DNA of 64,000 nucleotides from Mesorhizobium opportunistum WSM2075 (GTDB lineage: Bacteria > Pseudomonadota > Alphaproteobacteria > Rhizobiales > Rhizobiaceae), in assembly GCF_000176035.2 (NCBI RefSeq), contig NC_015675.1:6204001-6268000 (forward strand), written 5' to 3'. The position numbers and the translations under genes were made by a program. Below, piece after piece: positions 8,608 to 16,900 of the stretch (its first letter is position 1; each line of letters begins with the position of its first letter). A model generated the notes under the pieces. That model searched no databases. It saw only the letters and a list, made by a program, of their open reading frames with translations, and was not told where the DNA came from.

Positions 8608-8697
8608 TGCGAGCCCACCTTGCCGCTGCAAAGGTGACGCCAAGAGCTTCGACCAGCTCTCGCGGCCACTCGGCTTTTTCATTCAGGAAGGTTTGAC

Positions 8698-9975
8698 ATG
8701 AACTATCAGCGGTTCTTCGAGGAAGCGATCGACCAGCTCCATGCCGAGCGTCGTTATCGCGTCTTCGCCGACCTCGAGCGCATCGCGGGCAAGTTTCCAC
8801 GCGCCATATGGCGTTCCAACGGCCGCGTCGAGGAAATCACCGTCTGGTGCTCCAACGATTATCTCGGCATGGGCCAGCATCCCGACGTCATCGCCACGTT
8901 CCAGAACGCGGCCGGCAAGATGGGTTCGGGCGCCGGCGGCACCCGCAACATTTCCGGCACCTCGAACCCGCTGGTCGAGCTCGAGCACGAGCTTGCCGAC
9001 CTGCACGGCAAGGAAGCAGGCCTGGTCTTCACCTCCGGCTTCGTCTCCAATGAAGCGTCGATCTCGACCATCGCCCGGCTTTTGCCCAACTGCCTGATCA
9101 TCTCGGACGAGCTGAACCATGCCTCGATGATCGAGGGCGTGCGGCGCTCGGGCGCTGAAAAGAAGATCTTCCGCCACAACGACGTCGCGCATCTGGAAAG
9201 CCTGCTGCACGCGGCCGGCCGCGAACGCGCCAAGCTGATCGTCTTCGAAAGCGTCTATTCGATGGATGGCGACATCGCGCCGATCAGGGAGATCGTCGAA
9301 CTCGCCGAGCGCCACAATGCCATGACCTATATCGACGAGGTCCATGCGGTCGGCATGTACGGACCGCGCGGCGGCGGCATCACCGAGCGCGAGGGCCTGG
9401 CCGACCGCATCGATATCATCGAAGGCACGCTGGCCAAGGCGTTCGGCACGCTGGGCGGCTACATCACCGGCACCAGTGCGGTGATCGACGCGGTGCGCTC
9501 CTACGCGCCGGGCTTCATCTTCACCACGGCGCTGCCGCCGGCGATCGCCGCCGCGACCACCACCTCGATCCGCCATCTCAAGCGCTCGCAGGCCGAGCGC
9601 GACGCCCAGCAGCAGCAGGCGAGCCGGACCAAGCAGATCCTGTCGGCCGCCGGCCTGCCGGTGATGGAATCGCCGACCCATATCGTGCCGCTGCTGGTCG
9701 GTGACCCCGAGCTCTGCAAGATGGCGAGCGACCGCCTGCTTGGCGTGCACGGCATCTATATCCAGCCGATCAACTACCCGACCGTGCCGCGCGGCACGGA
9801 GCGGCTGCGCATCACGCCGACGCCGTTCCATTCCGATGAACTGATCGCGGGACTGCAGGATGCGCTGGTCGAGACCTGGGATGCGCTGGGCATTCCCTAT
9901 GGTTCCGCCGGCCGGCCTTCTGTCGCCAAGAGCGACCGGATCGTTCCGCTGCTGGTGCCCAAGTCAGGCGGCTGA
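8698..9975 (+). CDS. hemA: 5-aminolevulinate synthase
   Basis: A 425-residue PLP enzyme of the alpha-oxoamine synthase family. It condenses glycine and succinyl-CoA to 5-aminolevulinate, the first step of alphaproteobacterial haem synthesis, in the cytosol. Visible motifs: [13 protein letters not shown] substrate-binding loop, [12 protein letters not shown], and the PLP lysine in [13 protein letters not shown] (K247). Full length for the family. A FNR/FixK box upstream suggests this copy is induced at low oxygen, supplying haem to the cbb3 oxidase and FixL. The very clean codon bias produces long antisense open frames that are not genes. Confidence 0.97.
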   Translation: MNYQRFFEEAIDQLHAERRYRVFADLERIAGKFPRAIWRSNGRVEEITVWCSNDYLGMGQHPDVIATFQNAAGKMGSGAGGTRNISGTSNPLVELEHELADLHGKEAGLVFTSGFVSNEASISTIARLLPNCLIISDELNHASMIEGVRRSGAEKKIFRHNDVAHLESLLHAAGRERAKLIVFESVYSMDGDIAPIREIVELAERHNAMTYIDEVHAVGMYGPRGGGITEREGLADRIDIIEGTLAKAFGTLGGYITGTSAVIDAVRSYAPGFIFTTALPPAIAAATTTSIRHLKRSQAERDAQQQQASRTKQILSAAGLPVMESPTHIVPLLVGDPELCKMASDRLLGVHGIYIQPINYPTVPRGTERLRITPTPFHSDELIAGLQDALVETWDALGIPYGSAGRPSVAKSDRIVPLLVPKSGG

Positions 9976-9993
9976 AGCCGCAAAGAGAAAACA

Positions 9994-10007
9994 TTGATCA
10001 GGCGCAA
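9994..10007 (+). promoter_or_regulatory. FNR/FixK-type box, one mismatch
   Basis: TTGATCAGGCGCAA differs from TTGA-N6-TCAA at one base and lies 55 bp upstream of the DUF2267 gene, the same distance seen for neighbouring boxes. Confidence 0.4.
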
Positions 10008-10061
10008 GGCGCCGATCTCGGCGTCGCTCCAGGATGACGACAAACCTCCAAGGAGCAGACC

Positions 10062-10496
10062 ATGAGCCACATGTCCCAGACGTCTTTTGGCGATTTGAAC
10101 CACGCCGCCCAGCAGGCTCAACAGTGGGTAAAGGAGCTTGCCAGGGATCTCCGCTGGAGCGAACCAAGTGCTTGCCGACTGTTGCGATGCGTTCTGCACA
10201 CGCTGCGGGACTGGCTGTCCGAAGCGGAAATGGCTGATCTTTCAGCACAGTTGCCTGTCTTGGTTCGCGGCATGTACTTCGAAGGCTGGAAGCCATCGGC
10301 CGCAGCCCATGGCCGTAAGAAGCGCGACTTTGTTCTCAGTGTCCGCAACAGCTTCGGATATGATGAAGATGTGGATTTCGATGTGGCGGTCAACGCGGTT
10401 TTCATGCTGCTCGATCGACATATATCGCACGGCGAGATCGTGCAGGTAAGGGCATCCATGAAGAAGTCGCTTCGTCAGCTGTGGCCAGCGGACTGA
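10062..10496 (+). CDS. DUF2267 domain protein
   Basis: A 144-residue protein with the DUF2267 pattern: NHAAQQAQQWVKELARDLRW..ACRLLRCVLHTLRDWLSEAEMADLSAQLPVLVRGMYFEGW, then the second helical half ending in ...VNAVFMLLDRHISHGEIVQVRASMKKSLRQLWP. Predicted soluble and alpha-helical. It is often found with universal stress and low-oxygen genes; its activity is unknown. AAGGAG precedes the ATG at 6 nt. Confidence 0.85.
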   Translation: MSHMSQTSFGDLNHAAQQAQQWVKELARDLRWSEPSACRLLRCVLHTLRDWLSEAEMADLSAQLPVLVRGMYFEGWKPSAAAHGRKKRDFVLSVRNSFGYDEDVDFDVAVNAVFMLLDRHISHGEIVQVRASMKKSLRQLWPAD

Positions 10497-10584
10497 CCAA
10501 TTCCGCGACCGCCGGGCCGTAAGAGACCGGCCGGCACATCGCTGGCTCTGATGCAAAAGCAGACAAGAACAGGAGATCGCATCG

Positions 10585-11034
10585 ATGCTGATCCGCACAC
10601 TTTCCGTCCTGGAATGTACCAGATTGTTGGGCGCCAACCGCGTGGCCCGTCTTGCATGCGCGAAGGACGGTCAGCCCTATGTCGTTCCCCTCCATTACGC
10701 TTATTCGGATGCTCATCTTTACGCGTTCTCCATGCCGGGCAAGAAAATCGAATGGATGCGAGCCAATCCACTGGTGTCTGTTCAGATTGACGAACACGGC
10801 GAAGGGCGAGGCTGGAGGAGCATTGTCGCCGATGGTCGTTACGAGGAATTGCCCGACCGGATTGGGCACAAGGTGCAGCGCGATCATGCCTGGGCGCTGC
10901 TGAGCAAGCACGCCGATTGGTGGGAGCCTGGCGCTCTCAAACCTGAGAAGTCCGAGGTTGCGACAGACCTTCCACACGTCTTCTTCCGCATTTTGGTCGC
11001 CACGGTTTCGGGGCGCGAGGCCATGGACAGCTAG
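10585..11034 (+). CDS. Pyridoxamine 5'-phosphate oxidase-like flavin split-barrel protein
   Basis: A 149-residue single split-barrel domain, MLIRTLSVLECTRLLGANRVARLACAKDGQPYVVPLHYAYSDAHLYAFSMPGKKIEWMRANPLVSVQID..., of the NimA/PNPOx-like class that binds FMN or F420. The KIEWMRANPLVSVQ segment is the typical flavin-binding strand-helix. Substrate unknown; in low-oxygen clusters such proteins may reduce or bind flavin. AGGAG lies upstream of the start. Confidence 0.85.
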   Translation: MLIRTLSVLECTRLLGANRVARLACAKDGQPYVVPLHYAYSDAHLYAFSMPGKKIEWMRANPLVSVQIDEHGEGRGWRSIVADGRYEELPDRIGHKVQRDHAWALLSKHADWWEPGALKPEKSEVATDLPHVFFRILVATVSGREAMDS

Positions 11035-11115
11035 TGTGCTGGGGCGTTGTCCATCGAGCGCAACGGCACACTATCAGGTCGCACGCGTCCAATGGCCCTG
11101 ACATCCCGGCGAATA

Positions 11116-11135
11116 CCTAAGTAGTTTTCCTTAGG
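11116..11135 (+). promoter_or_regulatory. FixJ-type binding site in the fixK promoter
   Basis: CCTAAGTAGTTTTCCTTAGG has the TAAGTA-GTTT-CCTTA pattern known from FixJ-dependent nifA/fixK promoters and forms a 5-bp inverted repeat at its ends. It lies about 72-91 bp upstream of the fixK start, a normal activator position. Confidence 0.7.
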
Positions 11136-11206
11136 GACATAACCGAATTTCGGCGGGCCCGGAATCGCGCGATTGCTGTCGTCGCGGATCAATCGGGAAC
11201 ACAGCC

Positions 11207-11845
11207 ATGTACGCACAACAAATCGCCAAGATTGAATTGCCATCGCAGCCGAGCCCGTTCTCGCTTCTCGATGGGGCCATGGCACAGCCGGTCAGCTTCT
11301 TCCCCGCCGGCACAGAGATCTACGCCCAAGGCGAAAAGGCCGGGCCTCTTTACCAGGTCGAATTCGGCGCCGTTCGTGTATACCGGCTGCTGGCTGACGG
11401 CCGCCGGCAGATCAGCGCCTTTCATTTGGCCGGAGAAACCTTCGGCTTCGAGGCCGATGCCACACACCATTTCTTCGCCGAGGCAATCGGTGCGACCGGC
11501 ATTCGCGTCTTCCGGATCGCCTCAACAGCAGATATGTCCAGTCAGTTGCTGCCGCTTGCACTCAAGGGTTTGATCAGGGCCCAGGAGCATCTGCTGGTCC
11601 TCGGCCGCCAGAATGCCATCGAACGCGTCGCAGCATTCCTGGTCGACATGGCGGAACGTCAGGGTGGCCTGCGTCAAATCGAGTTGCCGATGTCGCGACT
11701 GGATATCGGCGACTATCTCGGCCTCACCATCGAGACGGTGTCGCGGGTCTTCACCCGCCTGAAGGACAAAAGCGTCATTCGCCTGCTCGGCTTGCGGAGC
11801 ATCGAAATACTGAAGCAGAACTTGCTGCTGGAAATGGGCGGATGA
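11207..11845 (+). CDS. fixK: FixK, Crp/Fnr family activator
   Basis: 212 residues: a beta-roll sensor domain (about 25-125), dimer helix, and C-terminal winged helix with MSRLDIGDYLGLTIETVSRVFTRLKDKSVIRL, the FixK recognition-helix sequence that reads TTGA-N6-TCAA. No N-terminal Cys cluster, so it does not itself sense oxygen through an iron-sulfur centre; it relays FixLJ. The start has a FixJ-type site upstream. Likely targets are the boxes listed in this window, including those at fixN, fnrN/hemN and hemA. Confidence 0.92.
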   Translation: MYAQQIAKIELPSQPSPFSLLDGAMAQPVSFFPAGTEIYAQGEKAGPLYQVEFGAVRVYRLLADGRRQISAFHLAGETFGFEADATHHFFAEAIGATGIRVFRIASTADMSSQLLPLALKGLIRAQEHLLVLGRQNAIERVAAFLVDMAERQGGLRQIELPMSRLDIGDYLGLTIETVSRVFTRLKDKSVIRLLGLRSIEILKQNLLLEMGG

Positions 11846-11885
11846 CGCGCGAAAACTGCTAGGCAGAACGCCAGAACCATCGTGC

Positions 11886-12089
11886 CACCTCGATTTCGAT
11901 GGCGAGACCGTCAGCAGCAAACTCCCCGGGACCGTTCAGCTATCGAGCGGCAAGTTCGCCGTGCTCGAGCAGGCGCACCAGTTCACCCTCATGCCGTGGC
12001 GGCCGGTCATCGACCGCCAGCTCCGCACCGAAGTCAGCGGCATCGTGCAGGGTGGCTCGGTGTCGTGGCAGTTGGGGCGGCAGAGGGGC
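11886..12089 (+). pseudogene. Remnant of the C-terminus of an ICE-type relaxase (DUF3363 class)
   Basis: Reading the plus strand from 11886 gives HLDFDGETVSSKLPGTV, QLSSGKFAVLEQAHQFTL, MPWRPVIDRQLRTEVSG and SVSWQLGRQRG. This matches the C-terminal end of DUF3363/RlxS-type relaxases, which typically finish ...LVPWRPVIE...VSG..R...VSW..GR.RG. Only about 68 residues survive; there is no start or N-terminal nuclease domain, because fixK immediately precedes it. The remnant indicates a deletion or insertion event that brought fixK against a former mobilization gene. Relaxases of this class belong to the same ICE families as the trb genes at the right end. Confidence 0.65.
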
Positions 12090-12114
12090 TCGGTATTTAG
12101 CCCGCGGCGCTTGG

Positions 12115-13763
12115 TCATTCCGGCAACCCAGCGGCCACCATCAGCCGCAAAACCCGTTCGTAGGCCTTCAGATAAATCGCACTGCAATTTTTGGTGGGCG
12201 GCGGCGCGTTGCGCGCGGTCGAGCCGGGCCACAGTTCCATGGCCGCCACCATGGTGGCCCTGGCGTCGTCGGCTCGGCCCAATTGCTGATAGGCCGCCGC
12301 CAGAGCCATATGCGTGCGTCCGGTGCCCGGCGTGATGGCGATCGATCGTTGCAGCCAGGGCAAGGCTTCTTCCGCGCGACCCATAAAAAGGTACGTCCAG
12401 CCTACGCCGAGCGCCCATGTCCAGCGCGCTACGCGGGGCGTATCGAACCCATCCGCCTGCTTGAACGAGGCCAGCGCGTCGTCGAAGCGGCCCAGGAAAA
12501 CCTGGGACAGTCCGACGAGGTATAGCGCGATCCCGTCCCATGGATCATGGGCGAGCGCCTTGCCGCATGCCACCAGGCTTTCGACGAACTGGTTGGTCGC
12601 CGACAGAAACCGGCACTGCGTTTCCAGCACCGGGATGTAATCGGGCCGTGCGCGCAACGCGCGTGCCATGATCGCGCCGACGTTATTCTCGACCGTCTCG
12701 CGCTCGGCGGCGGGGAACCAGGCCATCTGAACCCCGCGCAGTTGAAACGCCGCCAGCGCAACCTGCAGGTCGACGTTGTCGGGATCGTCGGCAAGAGCTT
12801 TCTCCAGGATCGCCAGCGCGGCGCGAAAGCGTTCCAGCGTCGTGTGGTTGATTGAGGCCGTCGCCTGTTCGATGGCGACCTTGGCGGTGCCGGTCGGCGA
12901 GCCTTCGGCCGCGTGCTCACCTGCTTTCAGCAGCGCGTTGATGCGCAGCGCCAGCGGGTGGCCCATGCCGGCGGTCAGGCGGGTCTGCTGAAGTTGCGCA
13001 TCGGCGCCGGTCCGATCGATGGACAGCGACGTCGTCCACATGACCGCACCGGTTGCCGGTTCGGTCATGCGCGCGCGCAAATTCCACGTGGTTTCGGTCT
13101 TCTCCAGCTCACTGCTGAGGATATAACCGGCGCTTTGTGCGACGCCGGACGGAAGCATCACGCGAATCGTCTCGATCTTCGCCAGCCCGTCGGTCAGGTC
13201 GCGGGTGACATCCGCAGCCATCCGGGCAGCCAGCGGATCATCGGTCGCCGCCGCCATGAGCATCACCGAGACGGTCACGGGCGAGCCCGTGAAGAGCCGG
13301 GGGCGCCACATCGCCGCCACCAGGGCCGTTACGCCGAGCCCCGCCATCGCAACGAGCGCGGCGCGGCGCGGCATGCCGGAATCGCGCCGGCCCGACGCTG
13401 GTTCGTTCTCCGTTTCGGTTCCGATTGCCGTGTGCGCGGGGCCGGGGCATCCATTTCCGCCCCACCCGACACCGCGGCTGCAAACAGATAGCCCCGGCCG
13501 GACATCAGCTTGATGATCTGCCGCTGCTCGTCGCCCAAAGCGGTGCGAAGCTCGCGGATGGACTGGAACAGGCTGTCCTCGCCGACATGGATATCCGGCC
13601 AAACGGCCTCCATCAGTTCCTGCTTGCTGAGAACCCGCCCCGGATTGGTGGCGAAGACCTTCAGCAGTTCGAGGCTTCTCAGCCGGATTCTGATGACGGC
13701 GCCCTCCGGCCCGCGCAGTTCGGCCCGCTGCCGATCCAATTCAAAGCCTAAAAACCGCAACAC
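12115..13763 (-). pseudogene. Winged-helix/TPR membrane regulator with an apparent frameshift
   Basis: The N-terminal frame encodes an OmpR/CadC-type winged helix (FLGFELDRQRAELRGPEG..., LLKVFATNPGRVLSKQELMEAVWPDIHVGEDSLFQSIRELRTALGD...RGYLFAA). In another frame it continues with a membrane segment (RRAALVAMAGLGVTALVAAMW) and about 400 residues of TPR repeats (ALADDPDNVDLQVALAAFQ..., AWTWALGVGWTYLFMGRAEEALPWLQRSIAI). The two parts together would be a standard adenylate-cyclase-like/CadC-type regulator, but the frame changes by one base between about 13380 and 13480. It may be a true pseudogene or a sequencing error. Start uncertain; the GTG at 13763 is the most natural. It is divergent from the autotransporter and may have regulated it. 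Confidence 0.7.
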
Positions 13764-13999
13764 GGCGCGCCTATTCCCCCCAAGCCGCACAACAACGGCT
13801 CTATCCCGAAAACTGCTCAAATCATCTTAAAAACGCGGCAAGGCGCGGTCCATTCAGAAAATAACGGAAACGTTCAGAACATCGCGCCCTCCGATTCAGG
13901 ACGTTTCCGGCGTGCGATGGCAGGGTTGGCCAACAATAACGTGGGCGAAGGGTGAATCGGTATCCGGCGGCCGCGCCTTTCTTTGCGGGCTGGGGAACC

Positions 14000-16900
14000 A
14001 TGGACACAAGAACACCTTCGACTTCGCCGCGCGGCGTCACTTCCCTGTACACGGAATCCTTGGGCGGCCCGCTGCGGAAAGCCTTGCTGGCCTCGACGGC
14101 TCTGGCGCTGGCCTTGACGCTCCCGGCCACCGGGCCGGCGCGGGCACAGGACGCAACCTGGCAGGTCAATCCGGGATCGGACGATTTCTTCGACGCGAAC
14201 AACTGGACCCCTGGTAGCGTGCCGACCGGCACGGCCACCTTCGGCGCCTCGAACACGACCACGTTGACGTTGGGTTCCTCCGGCAGCTTCGACGGCTGGA
14301 CGCTCGATGCCGGAGCCTCGAACTACACGTTCAGTCTCACGGCCGGGCAGGTTTTCACGGGGACCGGCATCACGATCAATGGCGGCAGCGCCACCATCTC
14401 CAACTACAGCACCCTGAACTTCTCGGGCGCCAGCACGGCCGGCAATGCCGCCATCACCAACAACTATGATCTGAGGTTCTACGACACCAGCACGGCTGGC
14501 AGCGCCACGATCACCAATAACAACTTCCTGCATTTCAACGATACCAGCACGGCCGGCAGCGCCACCATCACCAACAACAACTATCTGTCTTTCTCAAGCA
14601 GCAGCACGTCTGGCAATGCCACGATCACCAATAACAGCATCCTGGAATTCTACGACACTAGCACGGCTGGCAATGCCACGATCGCCAATAACGTCATCCT
14701 GGATTTCCTTGGCACCAGCACGGCGGGCGATGCCACCATCACCAACAACAGTAATCTGTCTTTCATCGACGCCAGCACGGCGGGCAACGCCGCCATCACC
14801 AATATCGGCGGCATGAATTTCTACGGCACCAGCACGGCCGGCAATGCCACCATCACCAACAACAACCAACTGCGATTCTACGGCAGCAGCACGGCGGGCG
14901 GCGCCACTATCATCAACAATGGCGTCCTGGATTTCCTTGGCACCAGCACGGCGGGCGATGCCACCATCACCAACAACACCAATCTGTCTTTCATCGACGC
15001 CAGCACGGCCGGCAGCGCCACCATCATCAACAGCACCAATCTGTCTTTCAACGACGCCAGCACGGCGGGCAGCGCGACCATCGCCAATTACGGTTTGCTG
15101 AGTTTTTACAACACCAGCACGGCCGGCAATGCCGCCATCACCAACACCGGCACCCTGTCTTTCTACGACACCAGCACGGCTGGTGCCGCCACCATCACCA
15201 GCAACAACTTCCTGCATTTCAACGATACCAGCACGGCCGGCAGCGCCACCATCACCAACAACGGCTATGGCTATCTGTCTTTCTTAAGCAGCAGCACAGC
15301 TGGCAATGCCACGATCACCAATAGCGACACCCTGGAATTCTACGACACTAGCACGGCTGGTGCCGCCACCATCACCAACAACAATAATCTGACTTTCTAC
15401 GGCACCAGCACGGCGGGCAGTGCCACCATCACCAATAACAGCATCCTGCATTTCAACGATACCAGCACGGCCGGCAGCGCCACCATCACCAATAACAGCA
15501 TCCTGGAATTCTACGGCACCAGGACGGCGGGCGATGCCACGATCACCAATAACAGCATCCTGGAATTCTACGACACCAGCACGGCTGGTGCCGCCACCAT
15601 CACCAACAGCAGCGGCCTGTATTTCGTCCACACCAGCACGGCTGGCAATGCCACGATCACCAACGACAGTTTCCTTGGTTTCTACCACACCAGCACGGCG
15701 GGCAGTGCCGCGCTTATCAACGACGCCGGTGCAACGGTCGATTTCTCGAACAGCACAGGCCCGAACGGTGATGGCCGGCTGACCGCAGGCTCCATCGAGG
15801 GCGCCGGCAATTACATCCTCGGCGCCAATGAACTCACGGTCGGCTCGAACAATCTCTCGACCGAGGTGGTCGGCGTCATCTCCGGCAGCGGCTCGCTGGT
15901 CAAGACCGGCACGGGCACACTGACCTTTTCCGGTGCCAACACCTATACCGGCGGCACGACCATCGCCGGTGGCACGCTCCAGTTCGGCAACGGCATATCG
16001 GGCGGCATCACCAATCTGGCCGGCAGCATCAACGTCACCGGAGGCACGCTGGCGATCCAGGCGCCGACAACCCTGAACGTCGCGCAAAATGTGACCTTCG
16101 GCGACAACACTGCCCTGTCCATCGCCGCCGGCGCGAGCAGCCCCGGGCTTACCTCCGACAGCATCACGATCGGCAACGGCGTTACCTTCAACATCAGCGG
16201 CATCACCGATGCGAGCCAGCTCGACATGGTGCTGATCGATACCGCATCTGGCATCAGCGGCGACTTCGCCAGCATCAACGTGGGCGGCTTCGGCGGCACG
16301 GTGGACTACCTCACCGTCTCCACCCGCAAATCGTCCGACAATCTGCAATATCTCGCCAGCTACGGCCTGACCTGGAACGCCGGCAACAATCTCGCCAATG
16401 GCACCTTCACGCTGACCAACGCTACCGACAGCTTCACGGTCGGGACGGTGCTGGCCGATCAGGCGGCGAACCTTGCGACCGGCTGGAGCGGCGCCTCGCT
16501 CACCAAGGCCGGCGCCGGCACGTTGACCCTGGCTGGAACCAACACCTATACCGGCGGCACCACGATCTCGGGCGGTGCGCTGTCGGTGTCGGGCGACGCC
16601 AATCTGGGCGCTGCCACGGGCGGCCTGACCTTCGCGGGCGGCACCCTCTCGACCACGGCGAGCTTCGACACCGCGCGAGCGGTGTCGTTGACGCAGGCCG
16701 GCCGCTTCGATGTCGCGGACGGCACCGAACTCGGGCTGATGGGCGTGGTCTCGGGCAGCGGCGACCTGATCAAGCAGGGCAGCGGCACATTGCGGCTCGA
16801 CAACGGCGCCAATGCCTACGGCAACGCGTTTGTCGCGGCAGGCACGCTGATCGGCAATGCCGCCTCGATCTCAGGCAATATCGGCAATGCCGGCACGCTG

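Noticed and set aside
8683..9831. Long open frame antisense to hemA (382 codons)
   Set aside because: It arises from the strong third-position GC bias of hemA; composition is Arg/Asp/Gly-rich without any domain or ribosome site.
14432..15691. CRISPR-like array
   Set aside because: The periodic units are contiguous coding repeats in one frame with no unique spacers and no cas genes.
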